The notes: generated by a model not told the origin, from the letters alone. A DNA stretch of 64,000 bases from Streptomyces sp. NBC_00414 (GCF_036038375.1 NZ_CP107935.1:310001-374000), one strand, 5' to 3'. Shown: positions 43,292-51,957, counted from the first letter of the stretch. A program made the numbers and translations.

Positions 43292-46132
43292 TCACCGGTC
43301 CTGTACCAGGTCACGGAGCTGATGACGGCTGCTGATGCCGAGCTTGGGATACACGTTGTACAGGTGCGAGCCTACGGTGCGCGGCGAGAGGAAGAGCCGC
43401 TCCCCGATCTCACGGTTCGACAGACCGCTCGCGGCGAACTGGACGATCTGCCGCTGCTGTGCCGTCAGCTCCTCCAGCGGGCCCACGCTCGTGGGGTCCG
43501 GCGCGGCGCCGCTGGCGCGCAACTCGATCCGCGCGGCGGCCGCGAGGGCACCGGCACCGAGGCGTTCGGCGGTCTCCAGGACCGTGGTCAGCTGCCGGCG
43601 CGCCTCCAGGGTCCGGCGCCGACGGCGCAGCCGGATGGCGTAGTCGAAGCGGACCTGACCGCGTTCCCACGGCCACCGGGCGGCCCCGTGATTGACGAGG
43701 GCGAGCTGGAAGTGCTCATCGGCCTCGTCTTCCGGGCCGACCATGGCGGCGGCGTGGTGCAGAAGGAGCGTCATCCTGGTGCTCGGCCGCTCCCCCTGTT
43801 CCGCGCGGACCCGTTCCAGGATCGGCAGTGTCTCGGCGGACCGTCCGGTGCGCTGGGCGGCGACCGCGAGTTCGGCGATGCTCCGCGCGGACAGATGGGG
43901 GTGCAGGGGCGCTCCGTCGTCGGTGAACAGGTCGCGCAGCTGCCGCCAGGCTCCTTCCACGTCGCCTTGCGCGAGGGCGGCGAGTCCGCGGGCGCGCAGC
44001 AGTCGGGCGTGTGTGGCCCGGTTCTCGTCCAGGCAGACGGCCCGCCAGACGGCGGGGGTGAGCCGGGGCGCTTCCGTGAGGGTTCCGCGCAGCGCCTTCA
44101 CGGTGAGGGCCTGTGCCTCCAGATCGGCCTGGAGGCGGGGCAGTCGCAGCACCTCGGCCTCGGTCAGGGCGTCCTGGATGACGGTTTCGGCCTCCGGGAA
44201 CCGCCCGATGGCCAGGAGGGTGTCGACGAGCGGGAGGACCGACCAGCCGCGCAGTCCGAAGGCCCGGGCGGTCCGCAGCCGGTCGTCGGCCGTACGCGAC
44301 TGCCCCAGGTCCACGTCCGCCTCGTCCGCGTGGCGGGCCACCGCGGCGAGGACCGTCCGGGCGGCGGGCGCGTCCGGTCCGGCGGGCGGCACGTCCCGTC
44401 GGGCGCGCGGGGCGTCCGGGCCGACGGACAGGACGTCCGGACCGGCGGCCGGGACGCCGTGCGGCCGGGCGAGGCCGGAGTGTGAGCCGGTGGCGGACTC
44501 CGGCCGGGCCACCGCGGTGACCAGCGCCTCCAGGGCCCGCCGCGCATGCGGTGTGTCCAGGCGGACCAGTGGCCCGGCCGCGGCGAGATGCCACCGCTCG
44601 GACTCGTGGGCCTGCCGGGCGCGGTCGAGCAGTGTGGACAGGGCCGCCGTGTGCTCCGGCAGCCCGGACTGGTCGGCGATGGCCGCCGCCAGGCCCGCGA
44701 GCGCGAGCGCGTGGGTCCGGTCGATCGCCGGAAAGTGTTCCGCGACGTCGGCCAGCACCTCGAAGGCCTCGCGCTGGGCGGACTCCTGGGAGAGGACGGA
44801 GGCGAGGGCACCCGCAGCGGCACAGACGAGTGCCGGGTCGGTGGACTCCTGGACGAGCCGTGCGTACAGCTCCCGTACCCAGCCGGGATCGCCCACCATG
44901 TGCGCCGCCGTCAGAGCCTCGGCCAGCCGACGCGCCCGTTCCGGCTGTTGTGGGCTGAGCCGGGCCGCCTGCTCCAGGGCGGTGGCGGCCGCCACCGCGT
45001 CCCCGCGCCGCCAGGCGGAGTCCGCCAGCAGCGCGGCGACGAACGCGTTGGGTCCCACGGTGGTGGCGGCCAGGTGACGGGCCCTGGCCTCGGGCAGTAC
45101 GGCGATCTTGGCGAGGTCACGGTGCGCCTGCTGCCGCTCTCCGGCCGGACGCCTCAGATACGCGGCCGACCGTGCCAGCGGATGCCGGAAGTCCAGCCGG
45201 TCCTCGACCAGTACGACCAGAGCGGCCGCCTCCGCCGGCGCCCACACCGCCAGGTCGTCGGTGCCAAGGGCGGCCATGACGGCGCCGACGGTCTCGCCCG
45301 GCCCGGCGGCCGCCGCGTACAGCAGGGCCCGGCGTGTCCGCGCGGGCAGCGCGTCGAGTCGTACGCCGAAGACGTGCTCCGCGGGCGGGTGCCGCGTCAC
45401 TCCGGTGGGTCCCGGCACACCGCGGCTCAGTTCCATGAGGGCCAGCGGGTTCCCCTCGGCCTGCGCCAGGGTCTCCAGCCGGTGCCGGCCCGTGGGCGCC
45501 GTCGGCTGCCGGTCGAGGAGTGCGGCGGCCGGGGCGTCGCCCAGCGGGCCGAGGCGCAGGGTCTCGGAGCCGGGCGGCGGGCCGGGCAGATCCGCTTCAT
45601 GGCGTGCGGCGAGCAGCACCGTCAGCGCGCGGCCGGGCAGCAGCCGGGCCGCGGTGAACAGCGCCTCCAGGAAGGTGCGGTCGCACAGGTCGGCGTCGTC
45701 CACGCACACCAGCACCGGCCGGTCCACGGCGAGCCGGTCGAGAAGCGCCGTCACCGCCGTGTGCAGCTCCGCCCTGTCCCCGTCGTCCGCTCCCGGGACG
45801 GCCGTCAGCACCCGTTGCTGCGCGGCGGGCAAGGCGGCTATCTCGCCCCGCGCCTGCGGTGTCAGCAACTGCCGCAGACAGGCTTGCGCATGTCCCGGGT
45901 CCTCGCTCCAGCCTTGTGCGGACAGCACGAGTACGCCGCTGTCAGCGGCCCGCTCCCGGACGTTCCGGAGCACGGTCGTCCGCCCGATCCCCTCCCCGCC
46001 GAGGAGCAGCACGGTCTGAGGGGTGCCGGGCTCGCGTGTCACGCACCGCAGGATCCGCTCGATCTCGTCGTCCCGGCCCAGGACGGTGGCCTCGTGGCCG
46101 GTCATGGGCTGCTGGGGCGGTCGGACCGTCAT
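43292..46132 (-). CDS. Large LuxR-family (LAL-type) ATP-binding regulator
   Basis: A 946-residue STAND-type regulator. An N-terminal AAA/NACHT-like ATPase (TVLLLGGEGIGRTTVLRNV, then PVLVCVDDADLCD as Walker B) is followed by a long helical TPR-like region and a C-terminal LuxR helix-turn-helix (LTAQQRQIVQFAASGLSNRE, IGERLFLSPRTVGSHLYNV). The Walker A lysine is replaced by Arg (GIGRTT). Around residues 560-610 lies a Pro/Gly/Asp-rich linker (GPDAPRARRDVPPAGPDAP). ATG at 46132 (MTVRPPQQPM) is preferred over 46240, which would fall in the repeated promoter element. LAL regulators activate secondary-metabolite or catabolic genes. It heads a same-strand block with the hydrolase and two AraC genes. 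Confidence 0.9.
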   Translation of the reverse strand: MTVRPPQQPMTGHEATVLGRDDEIERILRCVTREPGTPQTVLLLGGEGIGRTTVLRNVRERAADSGVLVLSAQGWSEDPGHAQACLRQLLTPQARGEIAALPAAQQRVLTAVPGADDGDRAELHTAVTALLDRLAVDRPVLVCVDDADLCDRTFLEALFTAARLLPGRALTVLLAARHEADLPGPPPGSETLRLGPLGDAPAAALLDRQPTAPTGRHRLETLAQAEGNPLALMELSRGVPGPTGVTRHPPAEHVFGVRLDALPARTRRALLYAAAAGPGETVGAVMAALGTDDLAVWAPAEAAALVVLVEDRLDFRHPLARSAAYLRRPAGERQQAHRDLAKIAVLPEARARHLAATTVGPNAFVAALLADSAWRRGDAVAAATALEQAARLSPQQPERARRLAEALTAAHMVGDPGWVRELYARLVQESTDPALVCAAAGALASVLSQESAQREAFEVLADVAEHFPAIDRTHALALAGLAAAIADQSGLPEHTAALSTLLDRARQAHESERWHLAAAGPLVRLDTPHARRALEALVTAVARPESATGSHSGLARPHGVPAAGPDVLSVGPDAPRARRDVPPAGPDAPAARTVLAAVARHADEADVDLGQSRTADDRLRTARAFGLRGWSVLPLVDTLLAIGRFPEAETVIQDALTEAEVLRLPRLQADLEAQALTVKALRGTLTEAPRLTPAVWRAVCLDENRATHARLLRARGLAALAQGDVEGAWRQLRDLFTDDGAPLHPHLSARSIAELAVAAQRTGRSAETLPILERVRAEQGERPSTRMTLLLHHAAAMVGPEDEADEHFQLALVNHGAARWPWERGQVRFDYAIRLRRRRRTLEARRQLTTVLETAERLGAGALAAAARIELRASGAAPDPTSVGPLEELTAQQRQIVQFAASGLSNREIGERLFLSPRTVGSHLYNVYPKLGISSRHQLRDLVQDR

Positions 46133-46204
46133 GCACGTACTCCTGGGGCGGTGCGTTTTCCCTGACCAGGGGATTGTCGCCGAGACCGGGGCGACACCGC
46201 TTCT

Positions 46205-46240
46205 GTCACGTGACTGGTCACCAGGCCGGTGACTGGTCAC
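46205..46240. promoter_or_regulatory. Repeated GTGAC-TG-GTCAC palindromes upstream of the LAL regulator
   Basis: GTGACTGGTCAC occurs at 46210-46221 and 46229-46240, a 19-base period, roughly two helical turns. The perfect palindrome GTCACGTGAC (46205-46214) overlaps the first copy. They lie 73-108 bases upstream of the start at 46132. Apart from these I see nothing in 46133-46428. Likely a regulator binding site; which one is unknown. Confidence 0.5.
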
Positions 46241-46428
46241 CGGGCCCCGTCGTCGGGCCGCCTCGACCGCGCCGAGTCTTTGTCCGGGTTCTGACCGAGC
46301 GCGACATGAGCGTCGGCCGGGCTCTGTTCGTGCTGGTCACTCCGGCCGGCATGCACGACAGCGCCGCCGCTCGGTCGAGTCAACGCACCGACCACGGGCC
46401 GACCGGGCGAGGCGGCAGTCTGCCTGGG

Positions 46429-47166
46429 TCAGGCCCTCAGATCCTCCCTCACGGGCAGACACTCGGCGAGCAGGTCGACGACGTCGCGCCAGGCTCGCCG
46501 CGCGTGCCGCGGGTGGTAGCCGACGCCGGGGACGACGGGGTGGTCGACCGGCGGATGGTGGAAGGCGTGCAAGGCGCCGCCGTAGACCGTGAGGCGCCAG
46601 TCGACGCCCGCGGCCTGCATCTCAGCGGTGAACGCACCGCGTTGCGCGGGCGGCATGATCGGGTCCTCCGACCCGACCCCGGCCCACACCGGGCACCGAA
46701 TGCGCGCTGCCTCGCCCGGTCGGCCCGTGGTCAGTGCGTTGACCGTCCCGATCGCGCGCAGGTTGACGCCGTCGCGCCCGAGTTCCAGCCCTACGGCGCC
46801 CCCGGTGCCGTAGCCGACGGCGGCGATCCGGTCGGAATCGGTCCGCGGTTCGTTGCGCAACACGTCGAGCGCCGCATGACCGATGCTCCGCATCCGGTCG
46901 GGATCAGCGAGCAGTGGCATGCAACGGGCCAGCATCTCCTCGGGGTCGCCCAGATAGCGCCCGCCGTGAAGGTCGAAGGCCAGCGCTGCATATCCCAGCT
47001 CGGCGAGAGCATCGGCCCGGCGGCGCTCGACGTCGCTGAGCCCCATGCCCTCCGGTCCGACCAGCACCGCGGGCCGGCGGTCGACACCGGCCGGGAGCGC
47101 GAGGTGCCCGATCATCGTCAGACCGTCGGCCGGATACTCGACCGTACGCGTCGTAATCGTCGTCAT
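46429..47166 (-). CDS. Dienelactone-hydrolase-family protein lacking the nucleophile
   Basis: A 245-residue alpha/beta hydrolase of the DLH family. ATG at 47166 starts MTTITTRTVEYPADG. It has the fold landmarks AVLVGPEGMGLSDVERRRAD, AALAFDLHGGRYLG, the Asp in GVGSEDPIMPP and the His in YGGALHAFHHPP. The nucleophile elbow, normally GYCFGG, reads GYGTGG at residues 118-123, so the Cys is Gly120. It is either catalytically dead or uses another mechanism. It is transcribed toward the LAL gene's 5' region on the same strand, 296 bases upstream of it. Confidence 0.88.
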   Translation of the reverse strand: MTTITTRTVEYPADGLTMIGHLALPAGVDRRPAVLVGPEGMGLSDVERRRADALAELGYAALAFDLHGGRYLGDPEEMLARCMPLLADPDRMRSIGHAALDVLRNEPRTDSDRIAAVGYGTGGAVGLELGRDGVNLRAIGTVNALTTGRPGEAARIRCPVWAGVGSEDPIMPPAQRGAFTAEMQAAGVDWRLTVYGGALHAFHHPPVDHPVVPGVGYHPRHARRAWRDVVDLLAECLPVREDLRA

Positions 47167-47333
47167 GAGACCGGACTGTAGTGATCGTGGAGCCCGGCCC
47201 GGCCGCTGTTCTGCCACTGGCAGAGCGGCTCGGGCCTCCCCCTGAAATACAACCCGTATCTCGGTAGGGCCTCTCACCGGTTTGAAGAAGGGGTCTCAGG
47301 CGCCGGTCCCTTCCTGTCCCGGGGTGACAACGG

Positions 47334-48128
47334 TCAACGTGGTGGGGGCTGTTCGAGCGCGCCGCCCCGATGAGGTGTCGGAATGTAGCCCTTCGCCCCA
47401 GGTGGCAGCGCGTCGAGGCACGCCTGGGAGCAGGCGTTGACCAAGAGCGGCAGGACGTCGGTCGCCACCACCTGTGAGAGCCACGCCTGGTGAGGGCCTG
47501 TCACCGGGATCGGCCCGGTGCAGACACTGCAGGTGCGGGCCGCGGTGGTGCCCCAGCGGGAGGGAGCCAGGCTGTCGAGGTCCAGGACCGTGTCGCCGGG
47601 CGGAAGGAGCTGCGGAAAGGGCGGCCGGTACTTGTGGTTGCCGTAGATCGAGCGCGTGCTCACCGTGCTGTCCGCCAGCCGAGCGCACCGCGTGATTTCG
47701 TACGGGAACCAGTGCAGGCGTCGCGACGTGTACGGGCTGAACTCCTCCAGGCTCGTCATGTCGCCGATCTCCGGAGGTATCCGCACCAGGTTGCTCCCGT
47801 ACAGCACAAGGGTCCGCACCGCCGTCAGTCGCGCGATCGACGGCGGCAGTGTCACGATCTGCCGCCGCTCCTCAGGGCTGAGTTCCGGCAGCGGGCGGAA
47901 TTCCTCGCGTCCGTCGGCCGCCGCCTCTTCGATCAGCTCCAGCAACCGGAGCCAGCCCGGAGCGTTGGTGTCCTGGACATCGGCGTGGAAGGACGGAGCC
48001 GCGTCGAGGGAACTCACCCGGATCGGGCTGAAGCAGTGACAGCGGTCCTGCGGCACCCCTGGCCGGGAGTCCACCGCCTCGGGAAAACGGTTCGGGTAGA
48101 CCTGCGCGGGGAGTTGTTCGTCCGTCAT
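47334..48128 (-). CDS. Leucine-rich repeat protein with C-terminal cysteine cluster
   Basis: A 264-residue soluble protein. Two to three leucine-rich repeats lie in the middle (LPPSIARLTAVRTLVLYGSN, LVRIPPEIGDMTSLEEFSPY). A zinc-ribbon-like cluster follows near the C-terminus (RTCSVCTGPIP and NACSQACLDALPPG). ATG at 48128 (MTDEQLPAQVYPNRFPEA) is preferred over an arginine-rich extension. Function unknown; I suspect a protein-protein interaction role. Confidence 0.75.
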   Translation of the reverse strand: MTDEQLPAQVYPNRFPEAVDSRPGVPQDRCHCFSPIRVSSLDAAPSFHADVQDTNAPGWLRLLELIEEAAADGREEFRPLPELSPEERRQIVTLPPSIARLTAVRTLVLYGSNLVRIPPEIGDMTSLEEFSPYTSRRLHWFPYEITRCARLADSTVSTRSIYGNHKYRPPFPQLLPPGDTVLDLDSLAPSRWGTTAARTCSVCTGPIPVTGPHQAWLSQVVATDVLPLLVNACSQACLDALPPGAKGYIPTPHRGGALEQPPPR

Positions 48129-48149
48129 GGCGCAACGATAGGGACGCGG

Positions 48150-48400
48150 CGTCCGGTACGGCACCTCTGTGGTGGCGCTCCTCGACAACGGTGTTGTTCT
48201 CGTCGGAGAGTTCGAGGCTGTACTGCCGGCCGAGGCCGGCAAGGAGCGTGGCCAGGTCGTCGATCCGTCTAGGGTCGATCACGCCATCGATCAGGGTTGT
48301 CCCGTCGTCGGTCTGATCGATCTCGATGCGGCACCAAGCGGTTTCGGCTTCGACGGATGCGGATCGTCGGGGCGGCGCTCGCGGGCGGCGGCCGGCAGTT
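48150..48400 (-). pseudogene. Possible small-gene remnant upstream of the LRR gene
   Basis: The minus strand reads EAETAWCRIEIDQTDDGTTL, then IDPRRIDDLATLLAGLGRQ and YSLELSDENNTVVEERHH. This looks like a folded small protein, but there is no good ATG at its start and the frame then runs on for more than 250 bases into the LRR gene without a stop. A lost stop or frameshift seems likely. A GTG at 48284 could start a fragment. Confidence 0.35.
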
Positions 48401-48408
48401 CGTCGAGG

Positions 48409-48792
48409 TCAGAGGAAGAGAAGCGCGACGTCTTTCTCGATGCAGAGGCGTAGGACGAGCGCCAGTTGTCGGGCGTCTTCGATGTGCCGCTGGAGCACGA
48501 GGTCGGCGGCCTGCTCCTGCCATTCGCCGGTGATCGCTTCCAGTCGGGTCAAGATCGCGTTGCACTCGGCAGACGAGAGTTCACCGCCCCCGTCGTCCGG
48601 ACGGTCGAGGAAGCACTCCAGCGTGGTGGAGACATCGCCCCAGCGACGCTCTCCGCCGAAGCCCCACATCTCGTCGAGCACGAAGCCTTCCGCTTGTGCC
48701 AAGCGGCGGCGGAACGCGCTGAAGCCGGTGCAGGACCAGGCGGCGTCCGGGCTGGCGGTGTCCCCGTCGCCCGGGAACAGAATCAGCCCCAT
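48409..48792 (-). CDS. Hypothetical protein (127 residues)
   Basis: It starts MGLILFPGDGDTASPDAAW and ends IEKDVALLFL. The middle AFRRRLAQAEGFVLDEMWGF followed by TTLECFLDRPDDGGGELSSA is acidic and helical, with no signal peptide or metal motif. I recognise it as a type of small soluble protein found in Streptomyces but know no function. Frame extension to 48930 lacks a ribosome site and is less likely. The following remnant on the same strand might once have been its partner. Confidence 0.65.
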   Translation of the reverse strand: MGLILFPGDGDTASPDAAWSCTGFSAFRRRLAQAEGFVLDEMWGFGGERRWGDVSTTLECFLDRPDDGGGELSSAECNAILTRLEAITGEWQEQAADLVLQRHIEDARQLALVLRLCIEKDVALLFL

Positions 48793-48868
48793 GCCGTCCT
48801 CCTCATCAGTCGAGTACACAGGCTCGGCTGGAGAGAGCCACCCGTGCAACTGATATGCCTGCGTCGTC

Positions 48869-49150
48869 TCACCTGCCGACGTGCCGTCGCAGCGGCTCGA
48901 CCGCCAGGTCGTGGCCGTAGTGAACGGCAAGGTTCAGGGGTGTCTGCCCGTCGGGTCCGGGGAGCTGCGATCGGCACCGAAGGGCAGCAGCACCGCGGTG
49001 GTGCTTGTCAGGGAGCGCTCGTGGTCGCCCAGGTACGGGACAGTGTGAGGACCTCGGTGAGGTTTCCGGGGCCGCACGCGGCGTGGAAGGTCCTCTCGGC
49101 GGAACCCGACCACAGACGGGCAGGGCACCAGATCACTCACCCGGGCCTTC
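48869..49150 (-). pseudogene. Ankyrin-repeat gene remnant
   Basis: On the minus strand, GPDGQTPLNLAVHYGHDLAV is an ankyrin-type repeat (G-T-P-L-x-x-A-x-x-x-G). A preceding repeat end, TTAVLLPFGADRSS, lies in a different frame, so at least one frameshift separates them. The sequence ends with a stop at 48869-48871. No start codon or complete repeat set remains; 49151-49239 holds nothing recognisable. Confidence 0.5.
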
Positions 49151-49239
49151 ACCAGGGAGCGGGTGACGAGAAGCGAACTGGCACTGTCAGCTCGGAAGAC
49201 GGCCTATCAGCGCGGGAGGGTGGCCGAACTCTCACGGCG

Positions 49240-50142
49240 TCACTGGACTCCGTCGGCGGCCGTCTTCCAGATGGCTGTGAGCCGCCGTAGCTGGAGCTTG
49301 TCAGCGGTGGGCAGCGACTGGGCGTAGGCGCGTCGCAGGGCCAGGACGGTGGAGGGAACGTGGGCTTCGGCGCCGCACTCGCCGTCCGCCACCGCGACGG
49401 CGATCTCCCGGTCACGTAGAGCAGTGGTGACGCCCTGCGCGCGGTAAGCAGCCTTCAGCTGATCATAGGCCGTGTCGGGGGACGCATAGGTGTATCCCTC
49501 ACCGCGCATGCATGTCCGCCAGTCGTTCATGGCGTTGCGGTACTTCGGGGACTTCTCCACGCGGGGAGTGAGCTCGCTGTTGAGATTCTGCGGGAAGTAG
49601 GAAATGGCTACCCAGTCGTCCAGGTTCCCGTAAAGAGACGTACGACTCTGTGCCTCGCAGCCACGCGCCGAGAAGGTGATGTTCCGACCACCCTCGAACC
49701 TCATCTCACGGAAGTCGGTGGCTTTTCCTCGCAGGGCTGCATTGTATGCGTCGGCGTTCTTCTTCGAAAGCCCTGCTACATAGGCGTCGTTGGTCGCGGT
49801 GCCGGCCGCTTCCTTTTCGTCGCCGTACTGAGCGGCGAGACCATAACCCCGTTCGTGGCGCTCCTTGATGTTCAGAGAACGTTCCTCATCGGATTCGTCC
49901 GTCGGGGCGGACGTCTCGGCGCGATAGCGGAATCCCTTCGCTGTCATGCATGCCGATATGAGCTCGGATTCCGCGTTCGCGAGATCGACGTTGGTCCGGG
50001 TGAAGGAACCGGAACGGGTGAGGAGGTCGAGTTCGAGCCTGGTGAGTTCAGCACTGGTGACGTCACCGTCGGTGGCGGAGGTCCCGCAGGCGCTCAGTGT
50101 GAGAACGCCCACCACCGCGCAGGCGAGCGGAGCAAGTCGCAT
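49240..50142 (-). CDS. Exported lipoprotein of unknown function
   Basis: A 300-residue protein with a lipoprotein signal peptide (MRLAPLACAVVGVLTLSAC, lipobox LSAC, lipidated Cys19). The mature protein is polar, with scattered cysteines that may pair (LISACMTAKGF, SARGCEAQSRT, DWRTCMRGEGY, ADGECGAEAHV). No catalytic motif is visible. Similar cysteine-bearing lipoproteins are common in Streptomyces without assigned roles. It should be anchored to the outer face of the membrane. Confidence 0.85.
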   Translation of the reverse strand: MRLAPLACAVVGVLTLSACGTSATDGDVTSAELTRLELDLLTRSGSFTRTNVDLANAESELISACMTAKGFRYRAETSAPTDESDEERSLNIKERHERGYGLAAQYGDEKEAAGTATNDAYVAGLSKKNADAYNAALRGKATDFREMRFEGGRNITFSARGCEAQSRTSLYGNLDDWVAISYFPQNLNSELTPRVEKSPKYRNAMNDWRTCMRGEGYTYASPDTAYDQLKAAYRAQGVTTALRDREIAVAVADGECGAEAHVPSTVLALRRAYAQSLPTADKLQLRRLTAIWKTAADGVQ

Positions 50143-50224
50143 GGTGCCCGGACCCTCTCGGTCGTTGAGTGAAAGGCGGGGGGGGAGAGAGGTGCGGTGT
50201 CCGCGGGGCGCTCACCCGCGGACA

Positions 50225-50301
50225 CCTTGGAGCCACCTTGGAGCCACCTTGGAGCCGCCTTGGAGCGGCCTTGGAGCCGCCTTGGAGCGGCCTTGGAGCG
50301 G
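50225..50301. repeat. 11-bp tandem repeat, seven exact-length copies
   Basis: Seven units of CCTTGGAGCSR start at 50225, 50236, 50247, 50258, 50269, 50280 and 50291. Variation is confined to the last two bases (CA, CG or GG). The array lies in the 182-base noncoding gap between the stop of the I36 inhibitor gene and the start of the lipoprotein gene, both minus strand. The period is close to one helical turn. Confidence 0.95.
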
Positions 50302-50324
50302 TAGAAGCTTTTCGAGCGCCGGGG

Positions 50325-50828
50325 CTACGGCACAGGGCCGCCGCATGCCGAGCTCGTACCGCCGGAAGCAGTGCTCCAACTGTTCGAGGAGACCGCGTTG
50401 TTGAACGTGGAGTTGAAGTCTCCACCGGTACCGCGATACACGATGCCTGCGCTGCCCGAGTAGGACTTCCCGGTCCAGACGATGGCTTCGCAGCTGTTTC
50501 CGTTGTTGTAGTCCGAGGACGCGCAGTTGTCCCAGTTGCCGTTGGGACAGGCGCTGCGGCTGAAGACGGACCAGTCGGCGTTCCTGCCCGAGAGTTCACC
50601 CGGATTACCCGCCGGCGAGTAACCGGCGTTCGGCCAGAAGCAGAAATTACCCGAACCGCATCCGGAAGGTGCCGCGGCGACCTTTACCGACTTGAATGCC
50701 GGCGCGGCCACCTGATTCTGCTCCTCGGAACTGTTTGCCGAGCTGTTCGCCGAACTGGCCGCCGAGGTGCCGGCCATAGCACCGAGCAGGAGAACCACTC
50801 CCGCGATCATGGCCAATATGCGTCTCAT
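50325..50828 (-). CDS. Secreted peptidase inhibitor, family I36
   Basis: A 167-residue exported protein. The signal peptide is MRRILAMIAGVVLLLGAMAG with cleavage near TSAASSA. After a Ser/Asn-rich linker comes a domain with CGSGNFCFWPNAGYSPAG, ACPNGNWDNCASSDYNNG and GIVYRGTGGDFNSTFNNAVS. This cysteine-bearing beta domain matches the I36 family of Streptomyces metalloproteinase inhibitor-like proteins. It probably acts outside the cell on peptidases. Confidence 0.85.
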   Translation of the reverse strand: MRRILAMIAGVVLLLGAMAGTSAASSANSSANSSEEQNQVAAPAFKSVKVAAAPSGCGSGNFCFWPNAGYSPAGNPGELSGRNADWSVFSRSACPNGNWDNCASSDYNNGNSCEAIVWTGKSYSGSAGIVYRGTGGDFNSTFNNAVSSNSWSTASGGTSSACGGPVP

Positions 50829-50917
50829 CTTTCCCCCTTACTGCTCGATTTGGTCGCCATCACTATTGCCACCGCCCGTCCTGCCTGGCCATGCTGTGTC
50901 GCCAGGAGGAAAAAGCC

Positions 50918-51928
50918 GTGGTCGCAAGGGGGAACGGCGTGCTCCGAATTCACTTTACAGATGCCGACCTGGCGAGAACCCGGATGGCCACAGCACCTGA
51001 CGCGCTCTGGGAGGTGGCCGCGAGTCTGCACCGCTTTCAGACCCGCGCGGGCCGTTGGGCATACGCCGGGTGGTACCGCACCACCCACGCCCGACTACGT
51101 GAGCAGAGACTCGACCGCGTCGTGCGCGAAGTCCTTCTGCCACTGTTTCCGAGAGCCCGGTACTTTCCTGATTTCCTGACGCCCGACCAGTCGAGTTGTA
51201 CCGACGAGGGACTGGACGCCGCACTCGACGCCATCGTGTCCACACCCTCCGGCCGGGTGAGCCGTGAACTGGCCGTGCTCTATCGGCACGTCCGAGTTCC
51301 GGCCTGGGTGCGACGGCTGACCGACACGCAGGAACGCCGGGACTTCGTCGCCACGATCCGCTCGTACCACGAGGTTGCCGTACGCCCGTTCGCCGACCAG
51401 ATCCATGCCCATCTGGAAGCGGGGCGGTCGTCGTCCTGCCGCGAACTGCTCCATGGAGGTGTCCAGGGGATGCTGGCCGGACTCGGACCGGCCATGCGCT
51501 GGCAGCCCCCGGTCCTCCATGTCCGCTACGCCGTGGACCGGGACCTGCACCTGGGCGGCCGGGGCATCCGGCTCGTACCGTCCTACTTCTGTTGGGACAA
51601 CCCGGTCAGCCTGGCCGACCCCCGGCTACCGCCCGTGCTGATCTACCCCTTGCTGCACGAACCGGCCGCGGCGACCCCGTCCACCTCGCCCACCCCGTTG
51701 ACCGCACTGCTCGGACGTACCCGGACGACCGTGCTGCGCGTCGCGGCGTCGGGAGCGGGCGCCACCACCGGGGAGATCGCCCGCGCGGCGGGGATCTCCC
51801 CGTCCTCCGTCAGCAAACACACCGGGGTACTACGCGGCGCGGGCCTGCTGATCAGCAGCCGGCACGGCGGAAACGTCCTGCACACTCTCACCCCGGCCGG
51901 CGCGTCCATGCTCCGCACCGACATCTGA
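50918..51928 (+). CDS. ArsR-like winged-helix regulator (DUF5937 type)
   Basis: A 336-residue protein. Its N-terminal region, GVLRIHFTDADLARTRMATA, and long helical middle match DUF5937 regulators. The C-terminal about 70 residues form a winged helix (TTGEIARAAGISPSSVSKHT, GVLRGAGLLISSRHGGNVLH). The GTG at 50918 is chosen because AGGAGGA lies eight bases before it; GTG at 50939 is a second option and matches where relatives often start. It diverges from the I36 inhibitor gene with a 90-base gap. The target is unknown. Confidence 0.85.
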   Translation: MVARGNGVLRIHFTDADLARTRMATAPDALWEVAASLHRFQTRAGRWAYAGWYRTTHARLREQRLDRVVREVLLPLFPRARYFPDFLTPDQSSCTDEGLDAALDAIVSTPSGRVSRELAVLYRHVRVPAWVRRLTDTQERRDFVATIRSYHEVAVRPFADQIHAHLEAGRSSSCRELLHGGVQGMLAGLGPAMRWQPPVLHVRYAVDRDLHLGGRGIRLVPSYFCWDNPVSLADPRLPPVLIYPLLHEPAAATPSTSPTPLTALLGRTRTTVLRVAASGAGATTGEIARAAGISPSSVSKHTGVLRGAGLLISSRHGGNVLHTLTPAGASMLRTDI

Positions 51929-51957
51929 GCCTCAGCGTCCGTCCATCGCGACTCAGG

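Noticed and set aside
50225..50301. Possible CRISPR array
   Set aside because: The 11-base units are contiguous with no spacers, and no cas genes are nearby.
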